Counted from the stretch's first letter, positions 9,004 through 20,113 are shown. The stretch is 64,000 bases of DNA from Lysobacterales bacterium 63-13 (GCA_001899855.1 MKWR01000031.1:186001-250000), one strand, 5' to 3'. The notes: a model not told the origin generated them from the letters alone. Made by a program: numbers and translations.

Positions 9004-11331
9004 ATGTCGCGAGACAAATTCCCGACCAAGGCAACTGGCAGGGGCAACTCGCTTCCGGCGGCCCCGCACTCGGGGAGCCGGGTGGATCGGCGCTTGCCTG
9101 TGCCCGCGGAATCGCATGCACTGGCGGTTTCCACTGTCGACAATGGAGCTGCGGATGACGAAATCGATCTGCTTGCCTATTGGCGGATGCTGGTCAAGCG
9201 CCGTTGGCTGATTGTCGGCATCGTTGCCGTCATCGTGGCCATTGCCCTGGTCCGGACCTTGATGACCCCGCCAAGCTATCGTGCCACGGTGGTCATGCAG
9301 ATCGAAGCCGAGACCATGCAGATCATGCAGGTCCAGGGCATTACGCCGGTGCGCGGCGGTTACGATTCCGAATTCAACCAGACCCAGTACCAGTTGCTGC
9401 AGAGCCGCTCACTGGCGGAACGCATTGCCGGGGATCTGAACCTGGTCGGCAGCAATGTCGTGCAGGTGATCACGCCGCCGAGCTGGAGTGAACGCCTCGG
9501 CGACCTCCTCAATCCGGGTTCGCGGATCAAGGATCTGCAACCCGGCCCGCAGACCGACGGTGGCGTGGGCTCCAGCGGCAGCGTGCTGGCGCAACGACGA
9601 CAGATGGCGAGCCTGATCCAGGACGGGGTGACTGTCGATCCCGTGCGTGGCTCGAACCTGGTGCGTGTCAGCTATACCAGCAATTCGCCGACATTTGCGG
9701 CGCGCGTGGCGAATGCGCTGGCCGATGGTTTCATCGCCTCCAGCATGGATCGCCAGTTCGGCGCTTCCTCCTATGCCAAGAAATACCTCGAGGATCAGCT
9801 GGCCCAGTTGAAATCCCGCCTCGAAGTATCGGAGCGTGCGCTGGTTGATTTTGCGCAGAAGGAAGAAATTGTTCCGACTGTGGATGGCACCTCGCTGGTG
9901 AGCCGGAATCTGGTCGACCTCAACGCATCGCTGGCCCAGGCCCAGCAACAGCGCATCCGCGCCGAGGCACGTTGGGAGGGCGTGAAAAATGCGACGAGCG
10001 GCGTATTGCCGGCCGATATCCTCGCGGGCTCGATTCTCGGGACCCTGCAGCAGCAACGTGCGCAGTTGCAGAGCCAGTATCAGCAGAAGCTGCAGGTGTT
10101 CAAGCCCGATTACCCGGAAATGCAGGCGCTGAAGGTGCAGGTCGACGAGGCCACGCGGCAGATCGAGACCGAATTGAAGAACCTGCGGGCGACGATCAAG
10201 GCCGAATTCGATTCGGCGGCCGGACAGGAGAAATTGCTCAGGACCGAATTGGACGGCTTGCGCGCGCAAACGCTCGAAGCCGATGGCCGCAGCATCCAGT
10301 ACAACATCCTCAAGCGCGACGTCGACACCAATCGCGAGCTCTACGACGCGCTGCTGCAGCGTTACAAGGAGGTCGGCATGGCCAGCGGTGCCAAGCCGAG
10401 CAACATCTCCATCATCGATCGCGCCGAGGTGCCGACGTCGCGTTATTCGCCCAGCCTGTCGCGCAACCTCACCATCGGGCTGCTGCTTGGTCTGGCGCTC
10501 GGGGTGATGATCGCGTTGGTGCTCGAGTACCTCGATGACACCTTGAAGACGCCGCAGGATATCGAGCAACACCTGCAGCTTGCCGTGCTTGGCATCATCC
10601 CGAAGCTGACCAAGCAGACGCCGCGTGAAGCCTTGGCGGATCCACGATCCGCATTCTCCGAGAGCTATCGATCGGTGCGTACCGCGCTGCAGTTCTCGAC
10701 CGACCATGGCGTGCCGAAAGTGCTCCTGATCACCAGTCCTGCAGCGACCGAAGGCAAATCCACATCGGCGTTGACCCTTGCCCAGAACTTCGTGCAGCTT
10801 GGCAAGCGCGTCTTGTTGATCGAGGGCGACCTGCGCAATCCCTCGCTCGGCAAGGCCATGGGCCTGGAGCGAGGAAACGGCTTGAGCAACCTGCTTTCCG
10901 GAGCAACGACGCTCGCCCAGGCGGTGACCACGACCGGCACGAAGAATCTGGATGTGATCCTTTCCGGCCCGTTGCCACCCAGCCCCACCGAATTGCTGGC
11001 CGGCGCACGCCTGGTATCCCTGTTGCTGATCGCTTCGCAGAAATACGATCAGGTCATCATCGATGGCCCGCCCGTCCTCGGCATTGCCGATTCGCCGATC
11101 CTCGCCAATGCGGCCGGCGGCACCTTGCTGATTGTGCGTTCGGGCTTGTCGCGGATCAGTTCGGCCCAGGCGGCGATCAAGCGTTTGCGCGCCACCCATG
11201 CGCGCCTGATCGGCTGCCTGCTGACCCAATATGATGCCAAGGCCAGCGGCTACGGCTACGAATACGAAGGCTATTACGCCTACGGTGGCGCGCCGAAACT
11301 CCTCGGAAGCGGGCGCAAGGCAAGCAGATGA
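9004..11331 (+). CDS. Wzc-like polysaccharide co-polymerase with fused BY-kinase domain
   Basis: A 775-residue inner-membrane protein. The N-terminal Wzz domain starts with EIDLLAYWRMLVKRRWLIVG and the first membrane helix (about 62-82). A long periplasmic coiled-coil region ends at a second helix (about 485-505). The cytoplasmic tyrosine-kinase domain has Walker A SPAATEGKSTSAL (about 576), Walker A' LLIEGDLRNPS and Walker B VIIDGPPVLG (about 683). The C-terminus is a tyrosine cluster (YGYEYEGYYAYGG), the expected autophosphorylation site. It works with the Wza-like lipoprotein and is likely dephosphorylated by the CpsB-like enzyme upstream. Its TGA overlaps the next ATG (ATGA). Confidence 0.92.
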   Translation: MSRDKFPTKATGRGNSLPAAPHSGSRVDRRLPVPAESHALAVSTVDNGAADDEIDLLAYWRMLVKRRWLIVGIVAVIVAIALVRTLMTPPSYRATVVMQIEAETMQIMQVQGITPVRGGYDSEFNQTQYQLLQSRSLAERIAGDLNLVGSNVVQVITPPSWSERLGDLLNPGSRIKDLQPGPQTDGGVGSSGSVLAQRRQMASLIQDGVTVDPVRGSNLVRVSYTSNSPTFAARVANALADGFIASSMDRQFGASSYAKKYLEDQLAQLKSRLEVSERALVDFAQKEEIVPTVDGTSLVSRNLVDLNASLAQAQQQRIRAEARWEGVKNATSGVLPADILAGSILGTLQQQRAQLQSQYQQKLQVFKPDYPEMQALKVQVDEATRQIETELKNLRATIKAEFDSAAGQEKLLRTELDGLRAQTLEADGRSIQYNILKRDVDTNRELYDALLQRYKEVGMASGAKPSNISIIDRAEVPTSRYSPSLSRNLTIGLLLGLALGVMIALVLEYLDDTLKTPQDIEQHLQLAVLGIIPKLTKQTPREALADPRSAFSESYRSVRTALQFSTDHGVPKVLLITSPAATEGKSTSALTLAQNFVQLGKRVLLIEGDLRNPSLGKAMGLERGNGLSNLLSGATTLAQAVTTTGTKNLDVILSGPLPPSPTELLAGARLVSLLLIASQKYDQVIIDGPPVLGIADSPILANAAGGTLLIVRSGLSRISSAQAAIKRLRATHARLIGCLLTQYDAKASGYGYEYEGYYAYGGAPKLLGSGRKASR

Positions 11332-12956
11332 CCGCCGATGCGCTGGAACTGGCCCTGGCCCTGCATCAGGCCCCGATTCAACGCTTCGCCCTGCGTGATC
11401 GACCCTTGCCGGAGAATATTGGCGAAGTCCTGCAGCTGGCATCGGCGATGCAGCCGCAGCTGGAATTGGCAGCCGCGCGCTTCCAGGTATCCGAAGACAC
11501 CATTGTCGAAGCCGTGCGCTTCTACCTGCACCAGATCCTGTTCGAACCGGGTACCGATGCATATCGGATTCTCGGTCTGAGCCCGGATGCCGACACCCGG
11601 CAGATTCGCCAGCACCATGTCTGGCTGCAACGCTGGCTGCATCCGGATCGATGCGGTGAAGACTGGGAAGCGGTGTTCTCGAGCAAGGTGAACTGGGCCT
11701 GGCAGCAGATTCGCAATGAGGCATCGCGAAGCGAGTACGACCTGGCGTGCCAGGGCCGCGGACCGAAAAGCACGGTCGACGAAGTTGCGGATGAAGCACT
11801 CGTGCAGGTGCCTGCCTGGAATGCCGAGCCGATCAGCAGAAACGTCCGCAATTGGCCACGGCGTCTTGCCATCGGCAGTTTGCTGGTCGTCTGCGCGGGC
11901 TTGTTCTACCTCGCCGTGACGCAAGTGGACCAGGTCGATCTGAACAGCTTGCCGGCGCAAAACCTAGAAGCGGGAACAGCCATCCAGCCGACGCCGCCGT
12001 TTGCGGAAATCACGCAGGAGCGCACGCCTGGCATGGCGCTCGCGCGGACTGATCTTGCCATCGAGCCCGTGCCCGTGGATCGTGCCGTGGCGCCAACCGC
12101 AACCGGTGTGGTGAAGGATGGGTTCACCCCGCAAGGCAGTGGTGCTGGCGATGCCGGTGCTGCCTCAGCTGGCGATCGGCAGGACGGATCCACCTCGATT
12201 GCGCCGGATCCCGGACGTTTGCCCGCCGCGCAGGGTGCGTCGTTCGTTGCCAGCGCCGTCGCTGCCGATGATGCGCGAATGCCCGCGGCGCCGGGCGTCG
12301 ATGCGGGAACGTCCGCATCGACACGTGTGGCGCGGAAACCCGCCGGGGCGATGGGCGAGAAAGAGCTTCGCCCGGTGATTGCAAAACGCGTGGCGGCCAG
12401 CTCTGCCGATCCCGGGGTTTCCTCGGACGGCGGGCGCAGCGGGAAGTCCGCCGGCCTTGCTGCGCGGAATCAGCAGGAAGCGAACACGCCGGACAACGCG
12501 GCGCACTTGCCGGCCATGGTGCCGTCGGAAAGGGCAAGCGGGGACCTTCAAGTCGCCGGCGCAGCGGAGGCATCGTCGCCCGCACCTGCAGCGGCGGATG
12601 TAACGGAAGTCGACGTGCTTTCACGCTTCGAACTCGCGCGAAAACGCGTCAGCAACATGGTCAACTATTTCCGCAGCCAGAAAGTGGACCTGGAAGACTG
12701 GAACGACGCCCACGGCCAGCACGACATTGCCCAGGTGCGTGCCGCCCTGCATGCGCGAAACCACGAGGTCGGTATCGAACGCTTTGCCCTTGATCCCCCG
12801 CAATGGCGGGTTTCCGACACGGCTGTATCGCTGAATGCGACTTATCGCGTCGTCAATGGGCTTGACGCCATCGAGTCGGGTCAGTTCAACCTCGATCTGG
12901 CCTGGCGCGAAGGCAACTGGAAAGTCACCCGCATCGAGGTATTGCCTTCCCGATGA
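11328..12956 (+). CDS. membrane protein with N-terminal J-domain-like region
   Basis: A 542-residue protein of uncertain function. Residues about 77-140 resemble a DnaJ J-domain (DAYRILGLSPDADTRQIR..., HPD at 105-107). One membrane helix lies at about 181-199. A long Ala/Pro/Gly-rich low-complexity segment (about 210-420) would lie in the periplasm. A C-terminal domain (about 430-542) ending FNLDLAWREGNWKVTRIEV looks like an NTF2/SnoaL-type fold. With the J-domain in the cytoplasm it could recruit DnaK to the EPS machinery; this is inference. It is joined by ATGA overlaps to both neighbours, so it is part of the EPS operon. Confidence 0.7.
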   Translation: MTADALELALALHQAPIQRFALRDRPLPENIGEVLQLASAMQPQLELAAARFQVSEDTIVEAVRFYLHQILFEPGTDAYRILGLSPDADTRQIRQHHVWLQRWLHPDRCGEDWEAVFSSKVNWAWQQIRNEASRSEYDLACQGRGPKSTVDEVADEALVQVPAWNAEPISRNVRNWPRRLAIGSLLVVCAGLFYLAVTQVDQVDLNSLPAQNLEAGTAIQPTPPFAEITQERTPGMALARTDLAIEPVPVDRAVAPTATGVVKDGFTPQGSGAGDAGAASAGDRQDGSTSIAPDPGRLPAAQGASFVASAVAADDARMPAAPGVDAGTSASTRVARKPAGAMGEKELRPVIAKRVAASSADPGVSSDGGRSGKSAGLAARNQQEANTPDNAAHLPAMVPSERASGDLQVAGAAEASSPAPAAADVTEVDVLSRFELARKRVSNMVNYFRSQKVDLEDWNDAHGQHDIAQVRAALHARNHEVGIERFALDPPQWRVSDTAVSLNATYRVVNGLDAIESGQFNLDLAWREGNWKVTRIEVLPSR

Positions 12957-14182
12957 AACCGGCCATGCGCCTGCTGGCCTGGGGTGGCTTGCTGGCGCTC
13001 GCGCTGCTGACCGGCTGGCGCGTCGTCGCAACGGCCATGTCGGATCGTCTTGCCGCCACGCATCCGCAACAGGCGCTTGCTTGGGAGCATGACAATCCGC
13101 GCGCCTTGGCGGCCCTTGCCAGGCGGCAACTCGAACAACACGATACCCGCGCCGCGCGGGAAACGGCGCAACGATTGCTTGCGCACGAACCTCTGGCTGG
13201 GCAAGGTTTTGTATTGCTCAGCGAGATCGCCCAGGCTGAAGGAGACGAGGCGCAAGCGATGCTCCTCTCGCCCATCGCGATCCGCCATGCGCCCGCCGCG
13301 GTTGGCCCGCGTGCCTGGATGATCGGTCAACAGTTGGCGCAGGGGCGCTATGCGGACGCGCTGGAAAGCCTGGATCGCATGTTGCTCGCCTCGCCCGGAC
13401 AAGGCGGACGACTGTTTCCGCTGCTGGTCCAGCTCGCCGACGATGCCGAATTTGCCGACGCACTGGCTGCCCATCTCGCTGCGCGACCGGCCTGGCGTCG
13501 GGGTTTCGTCCTTGCCCTGGCCAGCAAGGCCAGCGCGAACGCGTTGGGCCAGGTGCTGGGTGGCGTACAACGTCGCCATGCCCTGGATGCCAGCGAGATG
13601 GAGCAATGGATTGCCCGCCTGGTCAGGGATGGCAAATGGGGCGAGGCGTACGCGCGCTGGGCAGGTGAAATCGACCAGGGCGTTCCGAGCCGGCTGCCCA
13701 GCGTTTACAACGGCGGATTCGAGATGCAGCCCGCCGGGGTCGGCTTTGACTGGCAGATCGGCAATTCGGCGGGTGTGATCATCGAGCGGGCGGCTGCGCC
13801 AGGCGCGAGTGGATCGTTCGCCCTCGGCCTGACCTTTCTTGGTCGACGCATCGAGGCGATCCCCTTGCAGCAATGGTTGCTGCTGGCACCCGGCTCCTAT
13901 CGCATGAGGTTTCGCGCGAATGCGCAGGATCTGCGTGGTGATGGCGGCGTGCAATGGGTGATTCGCTGCCACGGTAGCCGCTCCGATCTGGCCACGTCCG
14001 CGCGTTTGAGCGGAAACCTCGCCTGGGCGGATCACGAGTTCGAGGTGGTGATCCCGCCACGGGATTGCCAGGTCCAGGATCTCTCGCTGCGCAACAGCGG
14101 TGCCGATGGCGCGGGCAAGATCATCTCGGGCACGTTGTGGATCGATGATCTTTCCGTTGCGCGAGTCGAACAGCACCGCTGA
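12953..14182 (+). CDS. TPR-like protein with C-terminal beta-sandwich domain, EPS-associated
   Basis: A 409-residue protein with an N-terminal membrane anchor or signal (about 5-28). The alpha-helical middle region has TPR-like helices (ALAALARRQLEQHDTRAARE and following). A C-terminal domain from about residue 250 begins VYNGGFEMQPAGVGFDWQI and resembles carbohydrate-binding beta-sandwich modules by its NGGFE...FDW start. It overlaps the J-domain gene by ATGA. The likely place is the periplasmic side of the inner membrane, handling the growing polysaccharide; this is inferred from context only. Confidence 0.65.
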   Translation: MKPAMRLLAWGGLLALALLTGWRVVATAMSDRLAATHPQQALAWEHDNPRALAALARRQLEQHDTRAARETAQRLLAHEPLAGQGFVLLSEIAQAEGDEAQAMLLSPIAIRHAPAAVGPRAWMIGQQLAQGRYADALESLDRMLLASPGQGGRLFPLLVQLADDAEFADALAAHLAARPAWRRGFVLALASKASANALGQVLGGVQRRHALDASEMEQWIARLVRDGKWGEAYARWAGEIDQGVPSRLPSVYNGGFEMQPAGVGFDWQIGNSAGVIIERAAAPGASGSFALGLTFLGRRIEAIPLQQWLLLAPGSYRMRFRANAQDLRGDGGVQWVIRCHGSRSDLATSARLSGNLAWADHEFEVVIPPRDCQVQDLSLRNSGADGAGKIISGTLWIDDLSVARVEQHR

Positions 14183-14273
14183 TCTGCAGGCGTTCAGGAA
14201 AATGCGGGTGCGGCTGCCGGCAATCCGCGTCACATCAGGCAATTCGCGCATTTTCGACATGGCAAGATGGAAA

Positions 14274-14302
14274 TTGCCTTGACCAGCGGCCTGCCCTACA
14301 CT
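14274..14302 (+). promoter_or_regulatory. candidate sigma-70 promoter for the FecR-like gene
   Basis: TTGCCT (14274-14279) and TACACT (14297-14302) are separated by 17 bases, 4 of 6 matches each, and lie 35 bases before the ATG at 14337. This suggests the small gene is transcribed separately from the EPS operon, as does its own terminator. Confidence 0.4.
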
Positions 14303-14336
14303 GCGCGGGACTGATTCCCTGTAGGGGGACTGCAAG

Positions 14337-14798
14337 ATGAACAAGTCGATGATCCGTTCGATGCTGTCTGGAATCGCTGCCGTCGTGGTGGCCATGCCGC
14401 TGCACGCGCAGATGATGGCGGATCCGTCCGCAACGACCAGCGAGGCGGCGCCCGTGGTTGCCAAGGTGCGCACCAATGGTGGCGTCATCATGGTCAGCGA
14501 TGGCGGGGAGTTTCAGACGGCCGCGCAGGATCAGCCGGTGACGGCCAAGTCGCGCTTGATGGTGTCGAAGGAAAGCTCGGCCACGGTCATCTATGACGAT
14601 GGCTGCAAGAAGGGATACGACGAGCCCGGCATCTACGAGATTTCGCAGACCTGCGTGTTGCCGGTCGCCGCTGCTGCCAGCGGCGGTGGTCCGTCCAAGG
14701 GCCTGATCATTGGCGGAGGGCTGCTGGTCGCTTCCGCGATATATGTGTACATCGACCACAACAACGACGATGACGATCGGCCGCCGGTGAGTCGTTGA
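14337..14798 (+). CDS. small exported protein with FecR-like segment and C-terminal membrane helix
   Basis: A 153-residue protein. It has a clear signal peptide (MNKSMIRSMLSGIAAVVVAMPLHA, cleavage near Ala24). A middle part (VTAKSRLMVSKESSATVIYDDG) looks like the beta-stranded core of FecR/LPXTG-less sensor domains. A glycine-rich linker, one membrane helix (LIIGGGLLVASAIYVYI) and an Asp-rich tail (NNDDDD) follow. The strong ribosome binding site TAGGGGG lies before ATG 14337. It has its own promoter and terminator between two EPS genes. Function unknown. Confidence 0.7.
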   Translation: MNKSMIRSMLSGIAAVVVAMPLHAQMMADPSATTSEAAPVVAKVRTNGGVIMVSDGGEFQTAAQDQPVTAKSRLMVSKESSATVIYDDGCKKGYDEPGIYEISQTCVLPVAAAASGGGPSKGLIIGGGLLVASAIYVYIDHNNDDDDRPPVSR

Positions 14799-14849
14799 GT
14801 GATTTCAGTTTGAAGCGTGGCTGCCGGTACGGCAGCGCGTTGGATCTGC

Positions 14850-14880
14850 AAGGCCTGGCGTGTGCGCCAGGCCTTTTTTA
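14850..14880 (+). terminator. rho-independent terminator
   Basis: An 11-base perfect stem (AAGGCCTGGCG at 14850-14860 with CGCCAGGCCTT at 14865-14875) closes a TGTG loop and is followed by a T-run. It ends the transcript of the small exported protein gene. Confidence 0.9.
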
Positions 14881-14972
14881 TTTGTGCGGTGCGGATCGAT
14901 GCGGTCTCGCCCCGGTGAACGTGCGTGCAGGCATCGAATCCGGCCACTCGGGCTCTTGAATACGGGCATTGC

Positions 14973-16370
14973 ATGATGAACACCACGAGTGATGGGCAGC
15001 CGGGTGATGTCGCCATCTCGCTGCTGGCGGCATGCCTGCTGATTCTTTGTTTCGTCACCGGCGGCGACTCGGCGACCGCCAATGCCGGCGGCACGGCAGC
15101 GCAATTGCTGGCGCTGCCCCTCATTGTCCTTGCGCTGTTTCAATGCTTCGGACGCGACCGCTTCCAACCTGCCGTCGTGCGCTGGGGTGTCGTTGCCGCG
15201 GCGGCGATCCTGGTGCTGTCGCTGATCCAGCTCGCGCCCTTGCCGGACATGCTGTGGAGCCTGCCGGCCGAACGCACGGCCTTGCTGCAGGATCTCGAAG
15301 CCGTGGGCGTCACAACGGTCGATCAACGCTGGACCTTGTCGCCCTCTGCGACGGAACGCAGCCTGCTGTTCCTGCTGCCGGGGCTGGCCCTGTTCCTCTG
15401 CATGCTGGCACTTGGCCGCGACGGTTGGCGGCGCATGCTGTGCCTGGTCGTGGCCCTGTGCCTGGCGAACCTGGTGTTTGCGGTTGTGCAGATGGCGGCG
15501 GGCAAGGACAGCAGCCTCAACCTGTATCCGGACTTTGTGCCGGGATTGTCCGGCATCTTTGCCAACCGCAACCATCAAGCGGATTTCCTGGCCATCGGCC
15601 TGGTGCTCGTGGCGGTGTTTTTCCTGCATGCCTGGAGGCGGATGCGCGAGGGCACCGGTTCGGGCGTGGCAGTGGGCGCGTTGTTGTTCGTTGCCCTGAT
15701 TTTCACCGCCATCCTGCCGCTGCTTGGTTCGCGGGCAGGCGTGATCGTTGCCATGCTCATGCTGGTGGCCGTGCTGCCTGCCTCGGGATTGCTGTCGATG
15801 CGCAGCTTGCGCGAAAGTCGATGGCTGCAGGTTGGCGCGTTGTTGGCCGTGCTGGTCTTTGCCATCGGCCTGCGCGCCTCGCTGGCCTGGATGACGAGTG
15901 ATGCGGGCGATCTGGCCAACGAAGGCTCGCGTTTCAGGATTTCCGTGGAAACGCTGGGCATCGGCAGCGAGCATGCCCCGCTCGGCTCGGGGATCGGCAC
16001 CTTCGTCGCGGCTTTCCAGCAAGGAGCCAGCGAGGATTTCCTCATGAACGCCTACGTCAACAACGCGCACAACGAGTACGCACAATGGTGGCTGGAAGGG
16101 GGCGTCTTGGGTGTCATTGTGATGCTGCTGGCATTGGCTGTGCTGGCCAGGGCCTTGTTCGGCTTGTTGCGCATGCGTCCGGGATCCACTGCCAGGGTTT
16201 GCGGGATCGCGGCGATGATGGGAATCGGCGTCATCGTCCTGCATTCGACGGTTGACTACCCGTTGCGGACGCAAGCCTTGATGGCGGTTTTTTCCGTGCT
16301 CTGTGGCATTGCCGTTGGCGCGGCCGGAACCGCTGCTGCCGCCAGGGCGCAGCCAGCTCGTCGCGCCTGA
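14973..16370 (+). CDS. O-antigen ligase/Wzy-like polysaccharide polymerase
   Basis: A 465-residue integral membrane protein with ten to twelve predicted helices. It has the Wzy_C/O-antigen-ligase signature in the large periplasmic loop, including NAHNEYAQWWLEGGVLGV. The family joins polysaccharide to lipid A core or polymerises repeat units at the periplasmic face. In an EPS locus a polymerase role is more likely. Tandem ATG codons at 14973 and 14976 are the preferred starts; a GTG at 14925 would add 16 residues. It comes after the terminator at 14850, so it has its own transcript or reads from an unseen promoter. Confidence 0.83.
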   Translation: MMNTTSDGQPGDVAISLLAACLLILCFVTGGDSATANAGGTAAQLLALPLIVLALFQCFGRDRFQPAVVRWGVVAAAAILVLSLIQLAPLPDMLWSLPAERTALLQDLEAVGVTTVDQRWTLSPSATERSLLFLLPGLALFLCMLALGRDGWRRMLCLVVALCLANLVFAVVQMAAGKDSSLNLYPDFVPGLSGIFANRNHQADFLAIGLVLVAVFFLHAWRRMREGTGSGVAVGALLFVALIFTAILPLLGSRAGVIVAMLMLVAVLPASGLLSMRSLRESRWLQVGALLAVLVFAIGLRASLAWMTSDAGDLANEGSRFRISVETLGIGSEHAPLGSGIGTFVAAFQQGASEDFLMNAYVNNAHNEYAQWWLEGGVLGVIVMLLALAVLARALFGLLRMRPGSTARVCGIAAMMGIGVIVLHSTVDYPLRTQALMAVFSVLCGIAVGAAGTAAAARAQPARRA

Positions 16371-16417
16371 GCGACAGCGCAGCCGGGAATGCGGATCCTG
16401 TCCCGCGACACGCGTGC

Positions 16418-17782
16418 TCAATCCTTCTTCGGCCGCTTCCAGCCGGGCACCGTGCATTGACGGATGCGGGCCATGGTCAGCTCGCCTTCCGGGGCCGAGC
16501 GGGTAATCACCGATCCGGCACCGATGGTGGCCTGGTTGCCAATGGTTACCGGGGCCACCAGCGAGGAGTTGGAGCCGATGAAGGCGCCGTCGCCAATCGT
16601 CGTGTGGTGCTTGTGGGCACCGTCGTAGTTGCAGGTGATCGTGCCGGCGCCGATGTTTGCATGGCTGCCGATGTCGGCATCGCCTACATAGCTCAGGTGG
16701 TTGATCTTCGAGCCCGTGCCGAGGCGGGTGTTCTTGGTCTCGACGAAATTGCCGACGCGCGAGCCGGCACCCAGCTCGGTGCCCGGGCGCAGGCGCGCGA
16801 ACGGTCCGATCACGCAGGGACCGTGGGTGACGAGGCCATCGATGTCGCAATGCGCCTTGACCACGGTGCCGGCGGCAAGGCGCGAGTTGGCGATGCGCGT
16901 GAAGGGCCCGATCGAGACTTCGTCACCCAGTTCTACATGGCCTTCGAGGATGACATCGACATCGATCTCGACATCGCGCCCGACCGTGGCCTTGCCACGC
17001 ACGTCGAATCGCACCGGGTCGGAAAAGCGTACACCCAGGCTGGCCAATTCCGTTGCGCGCAGGCGCTGGTACTGGCGTTCCAGCGAGGCCAGTTGCCAGG
17101 GATCGTTGGCACCGAAGACTTCCTGTGGATTCCGGCAATAGCTGGCCTGGGCGGGTTCGCCTTCTTCGCTGGCCTGGGCGAAGACGTCGGTGAGGTAATA
17201 CTCGCCCTGCGCGTTGTCGCTGGAGAGGTTGTTGAGCCAGACGCGCAGCCGCCGCGCCTCGGCGGCAAGGATGCCGCTATTGACCCAGGTGATCGCACGC
17301 TGCTCGATGCTGCAGTCCTTCTCCTCGACGATCGCATGCACGCGGCCAATGCCATCGCGGATGATGCGGCCGTAGCCGTAGGGTTCTTCCAGCTCGGTCA
17401 CCAGGGCAGTCAATGTTCCTTTCGCCGCAAGCAAGCCTTCGAGGGTGCTGCGCTGGATCAGCGGCACATCGCCGTAGAGCACAAGTACGTGTGCCAGGTC
17501 GGGAATTTCGGGCATGGCCAGTTTCACGGCATGGCCGGTGCCGCGCTGCTCGGCCTGGTGCACCCAGGTCAGGTCGGGATCGGCAAAGGCGGCGCGGACC
17601 TGATCGCCACCGTGGCCATAGACGATATGGATTGCCGCCGGCTCCAGTGATCGGGCGACCTCGATGACATGGCCGAGCATCGGCCTGCCGGCCAGCGGCA
17701 TCAGCACCTTGGGGCGTGCCGAGCGCATGCGCTTGCCTTCGCCGGCAGCGAGGATGACCACATGCAGCGAGGTGGCGTGCAT
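16418..17782 (-). CDS. glmU: bifunctional UDP-GlcNAc pyrophosphorylase/GlcN-1-P acetyltransferase
   Basis: A 454-residue two-domain cytoplasmic enzyme. The N-terminal uridylyltransferase domain has [17 protein letters not shown] (about 11-27). The C-terminal left-handed beta-helix has many hexapeptide repeats ([16 protein letters not shown] and following) and the acetyltransferase residues in [11 protein letters not shown] and [10 protein letters not shown]. It acetylates glucosamine-1-phosphate, then makes UDP-GlcNAc for peptidoglycan, LPS and EPS. It lies 209 bases after atpC on the same strand, the usual gammaproteobacterial order. A terminator between them suggests partly separate transcription. 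Confidence 0.97.
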   Translation of the reverse strand: MHATSLHVVILAAGEGKRMRSARPKVLMPLAGRPMLGHVIEVARSLEPAAIHIVYGHGGDQVRAAFADPDLTWVHQAEQRGTGHAVKLAMPEIPDLAHVLVLYGDVPLIQRSTLEGLLAAKGTLTALVTELEEPYGYGRIIRDGIGRVHAIVEEKDCSIEQRAITWVNSGILAAEARRLRVWLNNLSSDNAQGEYYLTDVFAQASEEGEPAQASYCRNPQEVFGANDPWQLASLERQYQRLRATELASLGVRFSDPVRFDVRGKATVGRDVEIDVDVILEGHVELGDEVSIGPFTRIANSRLAAGTVVKAHCDIDGLVTHGPCVIGPFARLRPGTELGAGSRVGNFVETKNTRLGTGSKINHLSYVGDADIGSHANIGAGTITCNYDGAHKHHTTIGDGAFIGSNSSLVAPVTIGNQATIGAGSVITRSAPEGELTMARIRQCTVPGWKRPKKD

Positions 17783-17936
17783 TGGCGGAATCTCCAGGGG
17801 CAGAGACGGTGAACCTTAGCGGAAATCGACGACCCGGCAAACAGGGATGCGGACAGTTGTCGTTTGAATGCAACCGGCAGTCGGATCAATCGGCGTGCGG
17901 CGACCCCGCGCAGCGACTCGGGCAGGGCGCTGAACG

Positions 17937-17960
17937 GAAAACGCCGGCATGCGCCGGCGT
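17937..17960 (-). terminator. rho-independent terminator of the atp operon
   Basis: An 8-base stem (ACGCCGGC at 17941-17948 with GCCGGCGT at 17953-17960) around ATGC. On the minus strand it is followed by TTTTCC. It lies 31 bases after the atpC stop and before glmU. Confidence 0.8.
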
Positions 17961-17991
17961 CTTGCGGGGTGGTCGAGTGAAGGCCGCGCGA

Positions 17992-18414
17992 TCAGTGCTT
18001 GAGGCTGCGACGCAGTTGTTCGAGTGCCTGCAACTGGGCAAGTGCCTGGGCCAACTGGGCCTGCGCCTCGGCGATTTCCATTGCATCGACACGATTGGCA
18101 ATGGCGCGCTCCGCCTCGTCCTTGGCCTTGCGTGCGGCAGCCTCGTCGAGATCGGCGGCCCGTTCTGCGGTATCGGCCAGCACGGTGACAACCTGCGGCT
18201 GCACCTCGAGGATGCCGCCGGAGACATAGAAGAACTGCTCCTCGCCATTCTCCAGTTTCAGGCGCACCTGGCCGGGCTTCAAGCGCGTGATCAGCGGCGC
18301 ATGGCGCGGCGCAATGCCAAGCTCGCCCATTTCGCCAGTGGCAATGACCATGCTCACGTTGCCATGGAAGATTTCCTTCTCGGCACTGACGATGTCGCAG
18401 CGGATGGTGCTCAT
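17992..18414 (-). CDS. atpC: ATP synthase epsilon subunit
   Basis: A 140-residue protein starting [19 protein letters not shown]. It has the beta-sandwich domain (1-85; [19 protein letters not shown]) and a C-terminal helical hairpin rich in Ala/Glu/Gln. It belongs to the F1 central stalk and inhibits ATP hydrolysis through its C-terminal helices. Length is normal. GAGAGAA precedes the ATG. It is the last atp gene; a terminator follows. Confidence 0.97.
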   Translation of the reverse strand: MSTIRCDIVSAEKEIFHGNVSMVIATGEMGELGIAPRHAPLITRLKPGQVRLKLENGEEQFFYVSGGILEVQPQVVTVLADTAERAADLDEAAARKAKDEAERAIANRVDAMEIAEAQAQLAQALAQLQALEQLRRSLKH

Positions 18415-18442
18415 GGGTTCTCTCTCACTTCGTTCGGTCGAC

Positions 18443-18540
18443 GGGAATGGGGAATTGGGAACAGGGAATGGTCAGAAGCAAAAGCACAGGCGAGGAAAAT
18501 TCCGCTCCACCTGTTGCCTATTCCCCATTCTCTATTCCCG
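18443..18540. repeat. inverted GGGAATN-heptamer repeat between atpD and atpC
   Basis: The left arm 18443-18471 is a run of degenerate GGGAATN units. The right arm 18517-18540 is the complementary run (CCTATTCCCCATTC...TATTCCCG). The centre of about 45 bases is not repeated. The arms could pair into a long imperfect hairpin in the mRNA between the two cistrons. Related elements sit in the next two atp gaps. Confidence 0.85.
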
Positions 18541-18550
18541 AAAGCGGCCG

Positions 18551-20113
<1,563 letters not shown>

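Noticed and set aside
9409-11799. 796-codon open frame on the - strand opposite the Wzc-like gene
   Set aside because: Antisense shadow of a gene with Walker motifs; composition rich in Arg/Gln/His and no recognisable domain.
2626-14182. Exosortase/PEP-CTERM EPS system
   Set aside because: The amidotransferase, glycosyltransferases and TPR protein recall such loci, but no exosortase or PEP-CTERM protein is seen in the window.
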